A stretch of 64,000 nucleotides of DNA from Costus lasius (GCA_027563935.2 CM050447.1:77857461-77921460), one strand, 5' to 3'. Counted from the first letter of the stretch, positions 10,978-24,237 are shown. Translations and numbers: made by a program. The notes: a model not told the origin generated them from the letters alone.

Positions 10978-13025
10978 TGTTGTGATCCGAAAGGACACAC
11001 TTATGAATACAAGTAGGTAGACTAATTTCAGGTGTCGCGGCCAAAACCTAAGTGTTGGCGTACATGGCTATTGTCACTCCCTGACACGGCTCCAAAAACT
11101 TGTTGTCCCTAGACTTGTAGTGTCCTCAAGTGCACAGATACTCGAAGTAATAAAGAAAAGTATCGATCCCACAGAGATCTTATTGTTAAGTACCAAATAG
11201 TTGTATTCTCACTAGCTAAGTAAACCGAATATGGTGCAAGTAAGCAATAGAAAGAATACGAAAGATAATTAGAGAGATAAACTGGGACTAGGGCTTCATC
11301 CACCTTAATCTCAATGACTAGATATGAATAAAAGGTCGTCAGTCAAATCTTGTTATGATAAAGACCTAATTTAATTCATAAAAGGATTATCTCACTTTCG
11401 TGCAGACAATCATGCAGGGACCAATCCTCGCTTTCGCGCAAGATCTATCCCAACGCTGAAGATAAGTAAATCACCAATCAAAGAATTCAAAGATCACTTT
11501 CGTGCATCCGAATTCTAGGTTTATAATCTCAAGTGGAATCTCAAGGATTACTTTCGTGCATCCGAGTTTCAACACAAGTTCTACTTAAGGTTTTCCAACA
11601 GACCGATCTTCACTTTCGTACAAGATCTATCAATGTTTATAACATTAATTCAATCCTAGATCAATATTATCAAACATGGCAATTCTATTACTAAAAATCA
11701 GAATTCAAAGAACAAACCTAATCTCTTACTATAAGTTCCAAACTCAATGATTATTTAGGGTTCCAAATTTCACGATCAACCTTTCAATCTATTTCATAAA
11801 ATTCTAAAACATGCTGATAATATAAATCTAAGAAAAATTAAAGACGGTTCATCACAAAAGTAGAATTATCACAACAAGGATTATTATGACGAAAATAATA
11901 GTTATCTAGTCATTAAAAATCAAGGGGATTACACCCTCATGTCCCAAAATATGTTTAAGCTCGCATGGAAAAAGAAATATAATAAATCATAGTCTTAGAG
12001 TGATAAGAAAACTAAGAGAAAGGAGAAACAACATTACAATACAGGTTGTAATAGAAATTACAGTAGTAATTTGCTTCGATGAACAGTGCCCGAGCCCTTC
12101 TTTCATCGATTCCTCCTCCAATTGATATCCTTTTGCTCTAAAACTTTTGGTGTATCCTCTCTTCCTCCAGGCGAAGCTTCAGTGTAAAAATCACAGCCTG
12201 AGGTGGTCTCTACGCCCTCGGCATGAAGCCGAGCCCTAAGCGCCTCCCTCTCAATTGCTCCCTCGATTCTAGATAAAAATTGGGGCTTTCACTTCGTGCG
12301 TCTTCTCCTCTTTAAGATGAGTCCGACACTTCTTTCGGATCTCAATTTGGACTTCTGGATCAAAAGATATGGTCCGCGCAAAAATTAGCCACAAAAAATC
12401 GCGTTTGCAAGTTAGAATTACGGTCGTAAAACCTATTACGGCAGTGTCGTAATCTTGAGTCTATGAATTCTGCGTCAAATTACGGCCTGTGAAATTGATT
12501 ACGGTCGTGCCGTATTTTTTTCTGTAAATTTCTGGACCAAAATATGGCCCGTAAAGATCATTACGGTAGTGCCGTATTTCTTCAAATCTCTCAGGTAGGA
12601 AATCATCTGTAATTACGGTACTGTGATCTTCTTTATAGCAGTGCTGTAATCGCCATGAAAATTCTGGTCGAAAAAATCCCAAAATACGGCACCTCACAGG
12701 AATTACGGCAGTACCATAATTTTGATCTGCGAGTGCAGTCAAATTATGGTACCGTAAATTCCATAATAGGGGTGCCGTAATTTGCTCTGAGGCTTTGATT
12801 CTTCTAAAATTTGACAGGTGACTTCGTTTCAATGTCTGGAATCCATTGGTGGCTCAAATCTTTCAAAATCCATCAAAATATAGCACTTTTTACCTGAAAA
12901 TCATGAAAAACCAAAATAGAAGTAGATTTTGCAATATTTGATTAAAAAGGCATAAAAATAAGCAAAGTGGTAATAATATGACACAAAAAGATATATAAAA
13001 TGGCATATAAATTTCGGTGTCATCA
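10978..13025 (-). mobile_element. Element A 3' LTR
   Basis: A 2,048-bp LTR, plus ends tgttgtgatcc and gtgtcatca. Just inside the internal side is the typical 3' junction ('aaacacataaggctcaaactttgcttgtcc'; minus: a purine-rich GGACAAGCAAAG tract), so this is the 3' LTR of a minus-strand element. It contains an ATTACGG array at 12,415-12,785. The first ~140 bp include what looks like an old LTR-PBS boundary (see findings). Confidence 0.9.
12415..12785. repeat. ATTACGG array in element A 3' LTR
   Basis: About six diverged 60-70-bp units, each holding paired words such as attacggtcg...gcagtgtcgtaat or attacggtagtgccgtat. The core is a near-perfect inverted repeat (ATTACGGCA, one base, TGCCGTAAT). 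The 123-codon minus ORF over it is a by-product of the repeat. Confidence 0.8.
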
Positions 13026-13343
13026 AACACATAAGGCTCAAACTTTGCTTGTCCTTAAGCAAATAAATAGAACAAAGAACTCTACTATGGAAAATATGCC
13101 TTTTTATGAAAAATAAATTTCTAAAATATAATCACTCATGAAATATTCCATCAACTTTTTGCACAAAATTTCAGATAAATACATCATCCTCTGAATTTAA
13201 TCTTTAAGATCCACAACTTTGATCAAATAAAACTTCGCAACTCGCATAATAAAAAGAATTTCAATCTCATGATTTCACCCAAGTTTTAGTTTAAATCTAT
13301 CATACTTTTGTTTACAGGAATAAGATATCCAAAATCTTTTTCC

Positions 13344-13347
<4 letters not shown>

Positions 13348-13380
<33 letters not shown>
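13348..13380. repeat. (ATT)n microsatellite
   Basis: Eleven ATT units in the 3' region of element A. Confidence 0.97.
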
Positions 13381-14370
13381 GTTGTTTTTTTTATGTGATT
13401 TTGCTGGTATGTACCCACATAGATACACAATTTTTATTTGGACTTCAACTCTTATCTTTGGTACCACTATCAATTTTACACAGTGCCAAGTAGAGGAGTC
13501 ATGTTCTTTTTCTTTCTCTCTTATTTTTTTTTTTACAGACTTCAACCCTTGTCTTAAGTACCATTGTCAATTTTGCACAGTGCCAAGTAGGGGAGTCTCT
13601 CACTTTTTTTGTGGATTTTGGATTCTTTCTTCCCAACAAATAATAAAATAGACTAAACATCAACTAAGTTAATCAATTGACATCAATTCAAAAATTACAC
13701 TCATATGCTCATTTTATTCAAGAGAGATGCTTCACCCTTATATTGCGTTCATCAAACAATATATCTACCCAAAAATCCTTATGCGTCAATCAATGAAGAA
13801 TTTCAACAAGTAGATATATATTGAAGAAATAAATTTAACATAATAGGTATATCTCCATTCATAGGCATGCATGCATGAACATTCATCATGATAAAAATCT
13901 ACCCATCTCTCATCACATGGATTCATGTCATAAAATTTTTAAACATCAAAATATGTCAAAGTCAATGCAAAAGGTGTGAAGCAGGAAACTCAAACAATCA
14001 TAATCAAAAGTGAAACATGATAGATTCAAGAGACTACATCGAATAGAAATCTCAGTGAGTGATACATCTAAAGTAAATCAAAGATGCATCTATATGAAAT
14101 AATCATGAATACAAGAGAGTGCAAACGATACTCACAAAACTATATAGCAAGCTTTGACCAAAATACATAAGGCTCGGACCAAAAAATAGTGTCGGGGCAT
14201 ATGCTGCTAGGTCCAAAGATGTGCCTTTTGAAATTTTACCTGCATAATTTAAGATACATAAGGCTCAGTCTAAAAATAGTCTCTAAAAATATTAAGGATA
14301 AAAATAATTTTCTCAAATAAGAATCAGAGATATCATCGATGGTCCAGAAAGAGTGCTGGCAGAAAGAGCT

Positions 14371-14375
14371 GATGC
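14371..14375. repeat. Target-site duplication of copia 1 (gatgc), left
   Basis: gatgc directly before the LTR start; the second copy is at 23,453-23,457. Confidence 0.95.
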
Positions 14376-16051
14376 TGAAGGTTCCCCTAACCAAAGGGGG
14401 GGCGAAAACCCTATGGTGGCGCAAGTAAGATATGCAGCGGATACTAGGGTTTCATAGGATCTCATACATGTAAAATAATCAACTTTATATGCATGAAAAT
14501 AAATTCATACCGATGCCATTTCAAGATGGCGCCTTGGAAGTAAAGATGCAATCGCCTCTTCTCCAAAGTCTCGCACACAAGATGAAGATGCGCTTATCCC
14601 TTGGTGCTCCTTGTGCTAGCAAGGTTCCTTGGAGTCCTTGATCGAGTGAAAGGGATGGAAGAGATGTCCTTCTCTTGGTCGAATCCTCCTCTACCTTCAA
14701 GATGTCGCCACACACGAAAACGTCGAGAGAGAATATGGGCGAGAGGCGAGAATAGAGAGCACTCTATTCGGTCGTGAACAACATCTCCAAGTGGAGATCG
14801 TGGTTACTAAAAATAGCCACCACACTTCACTCCAACGTTCACGCCAAGTGAACATGTCGCCAACTCCTCTCCCCATGAACCATACGCTCATTTCATGAGC
14901 CGGTTCACATTGGTTCGGTTTAAGAACCAATCAAGTCAATGATCTAGTCTAGATCTCAAATAAACCCTAAGGCTCCAGATCTGACCGTTAATCTCTTGAT
15001 GCTTCTGATCTGATCGATCTAGCATCCAATCTCTCAATCGAAGCTTACCGATCTCAAGCCCTAATCAATCAAACATGATCAGACCAGATCTCACTCACAA
15101 TCAGAGATTAAATCCCTTTAAACTGAACCCAAACAATTCAGTCCACACGATCTGACTTAAGTAAGCCATATCATCAAATTGTGCGACCCTAAGGGTTTCC
15201 TTTAAATGTCGGTAACGATAACTCACGTTATCACGATCAGTGAGGGGTATCTAGCAACACATCACTGTCTCCCAATATAAAGGAAAAAGTCTTCCAAGAC
15301 TACACCCAAAACACAGCACAAGTGTGAATCAATTCACAAGGCATGCATAATTCCTTTGCCACTTGATATTCTTATTGGACAAGCGTGTCAAGCTTGTAGC
15401 TCCAATATGATGAGCATGATTAGATCAGATGAACACTGTCACCTGGGTATGGCCATACTCTTTTCTCAATCATCTCATCCAGGGGGCCCTTTAGAACATC
15501 ACACTCCTTAAACAAGGAGACGACAATCCTATGTCTATCACTAGTGCCCTAACATGACTCAAGCTCACCATCCAAGATAGCCTATAACCATTGTGTTTCA
15601 AATGATATTGAACTACCTCAAAACAATGACAATCATCATTTAGAAAACACAAGTGATCTCAAGTCAGAGGAAATGTGCCACTTGTCATATTCAAAGATTA
15701 TTCACATTGCGACAAACAATTGAACATCCTAGTAGGGTCTGTCCAGTACATCCAATGTACCCATGAGTCTACATCTTATTCCATGCTCGAAGCATCCTAT
15801 AAGATTAGAACACATATTAGTCTTAACCATATCAAGGCTGTCTCATGTTCACCAAGATATATCGACTAAGGACACAACAGCATGTCAGCCCAGCTGAACA
15901 GCTTTGAGACATTATTCAGAAGAACATATATTGCAGCAGACAATGTAGCTAACTGAATAACAACCATGCCTATATAAACATAACAGTTTATTACATGATA
16001 CTGATACATTCCCAAGGCCTCAAACATTAGGCTTAAGGGCATACCCCAACA
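14376..16051 (-). mobile_element. Copia 1 3' LTR
   Basis: Plus ends tgaaggttcc and ccccaaca (minus TGTTGGGG...AACCTTCA). It is bordered on the internal side by the polypurine tract. The U3 side is nearly the same as in copia 2, while the first ~650 bp (U5 side) differ strongly. Confidence 0.97.
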
Positions 16052-16066
16052 ATCTCCCACTTGCAC
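16052..16066 (-). other. Copia 1 polypurine tract
   Basis: Minus sequence GTGCAAGTGGGAGAT runs directly into the LTR start TGTTGGGG. The pol reading frame ends only a few bases before it, so there is virtually no 3' untranslated region. The same arrangement is in copia 2 at 39,665-39,679. Confidence 0.85.
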
Positions 16067-16071
16067 TTAAT

Positions 16072-19000
16072 CTAATGGTTGAGAAATCTCAAACCCATAT
16101 TATTACAGTGCTTCTCATGCTTCTGCTGCGCCAGAGGCTTGGTAAGCGGGTCTGCCAGATTGTCATCTGTATGAACCTTGCAGATTTTGATCTCGCCACG
16201 ATCTATGATCTCCCTGATCAAATGAAACCGTCTCTGTATGTGCTTGGACTTCTGGTGCGACCGTGGTTCCTTTGCTTATGCGATTGCTCCAGTGTTATCA
16301 CAGAAGATAACCAAAGGATCTGCACTCGAAGGAACGACACCAAGTTCTCTCACGAACTTACGAATCCACACTGCCTCCTTGGATGCTTCCGAGGCTGCAA
16401 CATACTCGGCTTCTGTTGTGGAATCAGCAACAGTTGACTGTTTGAAACTCTTCCACACCACTGCTCCTCCATTCAAGCTAAAAACATAGCCTGATTGCGA
16501 TCGGAAATCATCCTGGTCAGACTGGAACGAAGCGTCAGTATATCCTTCAATACTGAGTTCTTCCTGACCACCATATATCAAGAACATATCTTTGGTCCTC
16601 CGCAGATATTTTAAAATGTTCTTGACTGCAATCCAGTGTGCCTGACCTGGATTACTTTGGAAACGACTGGTCACGCTTAACCCGTAAGCGACGTCTGGGC
16701 GAGTACACAACATCGCATACATAATGGATCCAATAGCCGAAGCATAAGGCGTATTGTCCATTTCATCTTTCTCAGTCTGTGTTTGTGGACACTGACTCTT
16801 CGAAAGACTCAGACCATGTCTGACTGGAAGATATCCTCGTTTAGAATTCTCTAAATGAAATCTTTCCAGGACTTTATCGATGTAAGTACTCTGGCACAGC
16901 CCGAGAAGCCTCTTAGATCTATCCCTGTAGATCTTCACACCTAATACATAGGCTGCTTCTCCTAAATCTTTCATCTGGAAACATTTCCTTAACCATGCCT
17001 TCACAGCATGCATTTCAGGAATGTCATTTCCAATGATCAAGATATCATCGACGTAGAGGACTAGGAAAGTAATTATGCTCCCACTAAACCTCTTATATAC
17101 ACACGGGTCATCCTCGTTCTTGATGAAACCGAATTCCGTGACTGATTCATCAAAACGAATATTCCAGCTTCTTGATGCTTGCTTAAGTCCATAAATGGAC
17201 TTCTTTAACTTGCATATCTTATGACGATCTGATGGATTAGTGAAACCTTCTGGTTGTGTCATATACACATCCTCATCCAGATTTCCATTAAGGAAAGCTG
17301 TTTTCACATCCATCTGCCAGATCTCATAATCATAATATGCAGCTATCGCGAAAAGAATCCGAATAGACTTAAACATAGCTACAGGTGAGAAAGTTTCATC
17401 ATAATCTATCCCGTAGATTTGTTTGAAACCTTTCGCAACTAGCCTGCCTTTATAGGTAACCACGTTACCATCCATGTCAATCTTCTTCTTGAAGATCCAT
17501 TTACAGCCAATAGGGATAACTCCCGGAGGCGGATCAACCAAATCCCAAACTTGGTTATCTGACATGGAGTCCATCTCGGCGCGCATAGCTTCAAGCCATC
17601 TCGCTGACTCCGGTCCACTGACCGCATCCGCATAAGTGAGGGGTTCATCATTATCAATGATGTAGACTCCGTCATAGCGCTCAGGCTGTCGACGGATCCT
17701 TCCCGATCTTCGCGGTTCCCGTGATATCTGAGCCTCAGGTTGTTGAATTACCTGATCTACTGGCTCATGCTCATCCAATTCTGCTTGAGCACTTTGTCCT
17801 TCCTCTGGATTCTCATCCAGTTTTATTTCTCTCCCACTGGCCTCTTGCAGAAGAAACTCCTTCTCAAGAAATATGGCCGTCCGAGCAACAAAAACCTTGT
17901 TCTCTTTGGGATCGTAGAAATAATAACCCTTAGTTTCCTTAGGGTAACCGACAAAGATACATTTGTCAGATCTGCTCTCTAGTTTCCCAGAGGCGAGCTT
18001 TTTAACGTAAGCCTCGCAGCCCCAGATCCTGATAAATGTCAAGCTTGGCTGTTTTCCATACCATAACTCATATGGCGTCTTAGAAACTGCCTTGGATGGC
18101 ACTCGGTTTAGTACCTTTGCAGCTGTTTCCAGTGCAAAACCCCAAAAGGAGTAGGGTAGAGCAGCCTGACTCATCATAGAACGAACCATATCAAGTAACG
18201 TTCTATTTCTCCTTTCGGACACACCATTCCATTGCGGTGTTCCTGGCGGAGTGAGCTGTGAGATAATCCCACACTCCTTCAGATAGTCAGTAAACGCATG
18301 ACTTAGGTATTCACCACCTCGATCAGAACGAAGTGCCTTGATATTTCGGCCTAGCTGATTTTGTACTTCATTCTTGAACTCTTTGAACTTGTCAAAAGAT
18401 TCACTTTTATGTCTCATTAAAAAGACATACCCATATCTACTGAAATCATCAGTAAAGGTAATGAAGTACTGATAGCCACCTCTGGCATGTTTACTAAATG
18501 GCCCACACACATCAGTGTGTATAAGGTCAAGTAAACCTGAAGCCCTTTGTCCTTTGTTAGGAAAAGGTGACTTCGTCATTTTACCCATTAAACAAGCTTT
18601 GCATGTATCAATCTCCTTGTAGGAGAATGATCCCAGCAGTCCATGATCATGCAACTGCTTAATGCGTTTCTCGTTAATATGGCCTAAACGACTATGCCAT
18701 AGCAAGGTGCTGTCATCAGTATTCTTGGCTTTCTTAATATCAATTTTCTGTATAGAACATTCCATGTCCAACATGTATAACCCATTGCTAATTGAACCAG
18801 TTGCATAAACAATATTATCATAAGATAAAACACACTTTGAAATATTGCATTCAAAGGAAAAACCCTTCCTAACAAGAGCAGGAATGGAGATAATATTTTT
18901 AGTAATACTGGGAACAAAATAACAACTGTTTAGTTCCAATACAAGTCCAGATGGTAAAGAAATGAAATAGTCTCCTACAGCAACAGCAGCAACCCGTGCC

Positions 19001-19957
19001 CCCGTTTCCAACGCGTAGGTCCACTTCATGCTGTCCCACCTGCCTTCTTCTCTTGAGTTCCTGTACATTTGAACAAATGTGAACTCCACATGCAGTGTCC
19101 AACACCCATGATATAGAAGAAGAAAACATGACCTCAGTCACGAATATACCTGAGCCAGAAGCGATGCTTCCCCTCTTATCTCCTTGGAGCGCTTTACAGT
19201 CCTTTTTCCAGTGACCCAGCTGGCCACAGTGGAAACACCTGTATTCCTTGGACCGCTTAACCTTCTGCTTCAGAGCCTTGCTGTAGCTCTTGACAGGGGT
19301 CTTGCCCTTCTTCCCCTTCTTCTTGTTGTTCCTAGAAGGAACCATTAAGACAGAGGTCGAAGGCTTTCCCTTCAGAGTCTCCTCAGTAGTGAGGAGCATA
19401 TTCAGCAGCTCTGCCGGAGTACAATCGATTTTGTTCATATTAAAGTTAATAATGAACGCGTCGAATGAAGGCGGGAGAGACTGTAGAATAATATCCACAG
19501 CAAGCTCCTGGTTGATGGTATGCCCCAGTTTCTCTAGAGCCTCCTTGTGCCCAATCATCTTGAGCACGTGAGCTCCCACTGGGCTCCCTTCAGCCAGTTT
19601 GCTCTGAAAGAAAAGCTTCGTCAGATTATAGCGTTCTGTCCTCGCCTGTGCAGCATACAGCATCTTGAGGTTCGCTATCATCTCTATAGCCGACATATCC
19701 TCATGCTGACGCTGCAGCGGTGGCGTCATAGACGCTAGCATCAGGCAAGCGACATCAATGCTATCATTGACGTGCTTTTCATAGGCTTCCCGAACCGCCC
19801 TTGCGGCTTTCGGAGCGGGTTGAGGCGGTATTGCCGTCTCGAGGACATACAGTTTCCTCTCTGCCTTAAGAACGATCTTAAGGTGTCCGAACCAGTCGGA
19901 GAAGTTCGGCCCAGCAAACTTCTCCCTTTCCAGTAGGGATCGCACATTGAAGTTCAT
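16072..19957 (-). pseudogene. Copia 1 gag-pol, disabled by frameshift and nonsense codon
   Basis: It matches the intact 1,293-residue polyprotein of copia 2 almost throughout. Gag with a CFHCGQLGHWKKDC zinc knuckle, protease (WVLDTACG), integrase, reverse transcriptase (YVDD) and RNase H are all recognisable. Two lesions are visible. A run of five C at 18,999-19,003, against four in copia 2, shifts the frame in the region between protease and integrase. A TAA (minus) at 16,276-16,278 replaces the Gln codon at position 1226 of copia 2, removing the last 68 residues of RNase H. Frames: gag side 18,899-19,957, pol side 16,276-19,089 (its apparent first ~30 codons are out of frame), tail 16,072-16,275. 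Confidence 0.95.
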
Positions 19958-21762
19958 GGTGTTCGTTGCTGCAGGTATCTACAACAATGCAAGAACAGCA
20001 AGGTCAGTATCAATGTTAAGAATCAATCAGGACTTAAGAAAGATTCTTTTTCTCACTATTTTATCTGACTGAAAAATCCATTAAACAGTCCGAAAGAGTA
20101 GACACTCTTTTAGTGAGATGGGATCCGGATTTCATACTTGGTCTCCGCGTCCCGCTCAGGCGAGATAAGATGCACAGAGAGTACAAGCACTAATCTCCGG
20201 TAGGCAGTCCCTGCCGATCGCCAACCCGTGCGATTCCCCTTCATCTGGGCAATCCAGCAGACTGTGCAAACTGAGTTGGTACAACACAGTCTCTGATCCC
20301 ACAGATGGCTGCCTCCATGTGATACCATATGCGCCACATATGTAGCCTACATGGTCAAGCTGACCCGACCTACTCCCTGGACCACCATGTGCTATGCTGA
20401 GCAACGAGAAGGGATAAATCCCTACTCTGTAACACACAGGTGTAATCCCACACCGTCTGAAGATAGATGGACGTGCCCACTGAGTGGGTACAACACGGCT
20501 CCAACGATAATCAGAACAGTGAGGTTTCGCGTCAGAAGGCTTACGAGCTTGATATTTTAGCGTTGGATTTTAACGGTCCTTTTATCTTCTTCACTATCAT
20601 GCAATTCCTATGGTGATAGCAGAAGATAAACTAATCATGCAGTTCTAATATTTAAACAATAATAAAAGAAAGCATGAATCTTATGTGGTAAAAGCCCATA
20701 GCCCTAGTAAGACCTTAATTTAAGGTAAGTCTTGACTTGCTTTTCTTCATAGGGCCTTTTGCTGCTCATCTGGCCCAAACCTGGGCCCAAGCGCCATCTG
20801 CAGCTCTGGTGCGCCCACCAGGAATTTGCGCCAGGTCATAGGGTCGAACCCTAGACCTCCCACCTAGTCCAGCCACTGCTGCAAGCGCCTCTGCCAAGTG
20901 TGCTTTGTGCTCTTGTCTAATTAAATTACAAATTTAACTATCTAGACAAGATTGACACGCAGGTCAATAACATTTTATAAATTAAAACAATGTGATACGC
21001 AGATCACAATAATTAATTTACAACCATAATTCCAGGCTCGCAGGCCCCAGCACAGCACACAATTAATATGGGCAGCCCACATAAGAGTAAATAGACAAAC
21101 ATATGGCATCATTCAAAAATCATGTGATCCATAAAAATTAAAATTTTCGAAAAACCCCATAGGCTTCAATTTTAATTTTCTTATATGCCCTACAACCTTA
21201 CAACGGTCCATTAATAGGGATCCACTCATCCAACCTAGTCAGATCCACTGCCCTTGCATGCACCATGTCCTAACTGACTTGAGTCGACCAAAAAGGCCAA
21301 CCATGCATGCGCCAAGGGCTGAACGACCACGCTGAGGTCTGGCAAGCGGGTGTGACCCCGGGCCTAACTCAGGTGCGTTCATGGGTCGTCTCAATCAGAC
21401 ATCGCTACACGCCTGTCTGCAGTCGACCTATAGCCACCTCAAGCTTGCGCCAAGGTGCTATCCAGTCGACCCATCAAGGCTGTCAGATAGTCTGATCAGA
21501 CTGATTGGATCTGACCTAGGGGGTGATTTCAACCCTACTAACCCGTTTAAGGGTTTACAGCAGGCGCTTAGATCTAAGTGAGATCGCGCAAGTGAAATGT
21601 TTTTAACAAAAACAAACTAAGCGCCACAAAAACATGCGCCAACTATACATATTTTATTTTCGCATATAATGCTTCAACTAAAGATGAATTTCGCATGTAT
21701 AGATCTAAGCAAACAAGGATCACAAAAATGGCTAAAGCAATCATAAAACATGCATAGACCAG
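19958..21762 (-). other. Copia 1 leader (5' untranslated region)
   Basis: About 1.8 kb between primer site and gag start, without long ORFs and largely shared with copia 2. A T-arm-like GGGTTCGACCC on the minus strand (about 20,843-20,853) is flanked by a short palindrome (ggtcgaaccctagacc). It resembles a polymerase III B box, but no well-spaced A box is seen. Confidence 0.8.
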
Positions 21763-21774
21763 GCTCTGATACCA
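21763..21774 (-). other. Copia 1 primer-binding site (initiator Met tRNA)
   Basis: Plus gctctgatacca, minus TGGTATCAGAGC, two bases from the 5' LTR. It is complementary to the 3' end of plant initiator tRNA-Met and fixes the element's orientation as minus. Confidence 0.95.
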
Positions 21775-21776
21775 AT

Positions 21777-23452
21777 TGAAGGTTCCCCTAACCAAAGGGG
21801 GGGCGAAAACCCTATGGTGGCGCAAGTAAGATATGCAGCGGATACTAGGGTTTCATAGGATCTCATACATGTAAAATAATCAACTTTATATGCATGAAAA
21901 TAAATTCATACCGATGCCATTTCAAGATGGCGCCTTGGAAGTAAAGATGCAATCGCCTCTTCTCCAAAGTCTCGCACACAAGATGAAGATGCGCTTATCC
22001 CTTGGTGCTCCTTGTGCTAGCAAGGTTCCTTGGAGTCCTTGATCGAGTGAAAGGGATGGAAGAGATGTCCTTCTCTTGGCCGAATCCTCCTCTACCTTCA
22101 AGACGTCGCCACACACGAAAACGTCGAGAGAGAATATGGGCGAGAGGCGAGAATAGAGAGCACTCTATTCGGTCGTGAACAACATCTCCAAGTGGAGATC
22201 GTGGTTACTAAAAATAGCCACCACACTTCACTCCAACGTTCACGCCAAGTGAACATGTCGCCAACTCCTCTCCCCATGAACCATACGCTCATTTCATGAG
22301 CCGGTTCACATTGGTTCGGTTTAAGAACCAATCAAGTCAATGATCTAGTCTAGATCTCAAATAAACCCTAAGGCTCCAGATCTGACCGTTAATCTCTTGA
22401 TGCTTCTGATCTGATCGATCTAGCATCCAATCTCTCAATCGAAGCTTACCGATCTCAAGCCCTAATCAATCAAACATGATCAGACCAGATCTCACTCACA
22501 ATCAGAGATTAAATCCCTTTAAACTGAACCCAAACAATTCAGTCCACACGATCTGACTTAAGTAAGCCATATCATCAAATTGTGCGACCCTAAGGGTTTC
22601 CTTTAAATGTCGGTAACGATAACTCACGTTATCACGATCAGTGAGGGGTATCTAGCAACACATCACTGTCTCCCAATATAAAGGAAAAAGTCTTCCAAGA
22701 CTACACCCAAAACACAGCACAAGTGTGAATCAATTCACAAGGCATGCATAATTCCTTTGCCACTTGATATTCTTATTGGACAAGCGTGTCAAGCTTGTAG
22801 CTCCAATATGATGAGCATGATTAGATCAGATGAACACTGTCACCTGGGTATGGCCATACTCTTTTCTCAATCATCTCATCCAGGGGGCCCTTTAGAACAT
22901 CACACTCCTTAAACAAGGAGACGGCAATCCTATGTCTATCACTAGTGCCCTAACATGACTCAAGCTCACCATCCAAGATAGCCTATAACCATTGTGTTTC
23001 AAATGATATTGAACTACCTCAAAACAATGACAATCATCATTTAGAAAACACAAGTGATCTCAAGTCAGAGGAAATGTGCCACTTGTCATATTCAAAGATT
23101 ATTCACATTGCGACAAACAATTGAACATCCTAGTAGGGTCTGTCCAGTACATCCAATGTACCCATGAGTCTACATCTTATTCCATGCTCGAAGCATCCTA
23201 TAAGATTAGAACACATATTAGTCTTAACCATATCAAGGCTGTCTCATGTTCACCAAGATATATCGACTAAGGACACAACAGCATGTCAGCCCAGCTGAAC
23301 AGCTTTGAGACATTATTCAGAAGAACATATATTGCAGCAGACAATGTAGCTAACTGAATAACAACCATGCCTATATAAACATAACAGTTTATTACATGAT
23401 ACTGATACATTCCCAAGGCCTCAAACATTAGGCTTAAGGGCATACCCCAACA
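21777..23452 (-). mobile_element. Copia 1 5' LTR
   Basis: Same length as the left LTR (1,676 bp), with three substitutions seen. It is followed by gatgc (23,453-23,457). ORFs of 60-79 codons within both LTR copies are duplicates of chance frames. Confidence 0.97.
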
Positions 23453-24235
23453 GATGCAGCTGAGAAGCAGAGGTGGAACAGATGCTAGCTGAAAAGCTGC
23501 TAGCAATGATGATGGTGCTGACAGTAGAGTGAGTAATCTCTAGTGGCCTACTAGAGAATACAGTCCTAGAGGTGAGATCGTCGGCTGGTGGGTGTTAGAA
23601 ATAATGCTGCTTAGATAAAAAAAAATCAGTCACTAATGAAGAGTCTGCTGCATAAATAAATCAAATCAATGGAAATAGAGGCAGTAGAAGAAGTAAGGAT
23701 CTACAGATGGTATAATCCTGTGTCGACGGCTGGAAACAGTGATGTTAGAGGCAGATGTAGTGGTGGCTAGAGGTGGAAGACAGTTGCTCTTAAAGATTTC
23801 TGGATCTGGAGTCAAAAGAAGCAACAATAGATAGAAAGCAAAAATTGCACGCCAATGAATTTTTTTAAAAAAAGTAGCCATATCTAAGAATAAGATTTAA
23901 TGATCCAAGAAGAAAATAGACAAAACCATGTGATAGAATAAAACTTGTTCTTTTCAGGTGTATAAAAATTGAAGGATCAAAATCTGTTAGGAATTTAGGG
24001 CATCAATGGAAAAAAGCTAATCAGATTACAAAACTACAAAAACTGCACAAAAGTTAACTAGATTCGAAAAGTTGCTATGTGTTTCAGAATGATCTATGAA
24101 ATTAAATATTCAACAAAAATATCCAAATAATAGACAAAGATGAGTAGTTCATGTTTGTGCCAAAGATAAAAAATTTTCCCAACCCAGTTTCTCAAAATCG
24201 CAGCGAGAAAACACCTACTCAGATAAATAGAATGC
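23453..24235 (-). other. Element A internal region right of copia 1
   Basis: Non-coding in all frames. It is continuous with 14,375 once copia 1 and one gatgc are removed. It lies where autonomous relatives carry the third ORF, but no trace of that ORF is found. Confidence 0.55.
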
Positions 24236-24237
24236 AG

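Larger units (their letters stand above)
13026..14375 (-). other. Element A 3' untranslated region, left part
   Basis: No credible ORF. It holds the (ATT)n microsatellite and two copies of a block around 'cttcaac...cttatctttggtaccac...ttttacacagtgccaagtag' (about 13,440-13,500 and 13,540-13,595). The same block recurs near 35,670 (B) and 51,310-51,440 (C), always just inside the 3' LTR, so it is a conserved 3'-region motif of these gypsy families. Copia 1 cuts the region at 14,376. Confidence 0.6.
14376..23452 (-). mobile_element. Copia element 1, full-length Ty1/copia retrotransposon
   Basis: A complete 9,077-bp element in minus orientation. It has two 1,676-bp LTRs (14,376-16,051 and 21,777-23,452), a primer site at 21,763-21,774, a 1.8-kb leader, one gag-pol frame and a polypurine tract beside the left LTR. 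It is flanked by gatgc on both sides. I counted three LTR differences (near 14,680, 14,703 and 15,526), so insertion is recent. The polyprotein is disabled by a frameshift and a nonsense codon. It is inserted in the 3' region of element A. Confidence 0.97.

Noticed and set aside
12415..12785. Regular spaced repeats that could suggest a CRISPR array
   Set aside because: Units are diverged, palindromic and in plant LTRs; there are no constant repeats with unique spacers and no cas genes. The window is eukaryotic.
12461..12832. 123-codon minus ORF
   Set aside because: It is generated by the ATTACGG repeat units in the element A LTR and is disrupted in the other LTR copy.
20843..20853. tRNA gene or SINE in the copia leader (GGGTTCGACCC on the minus strand)
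   Set aside because: B-box-like word only; no cloverleaf and no A box at suitable distance. It is also present in copia 2, so it belongs to the leader.
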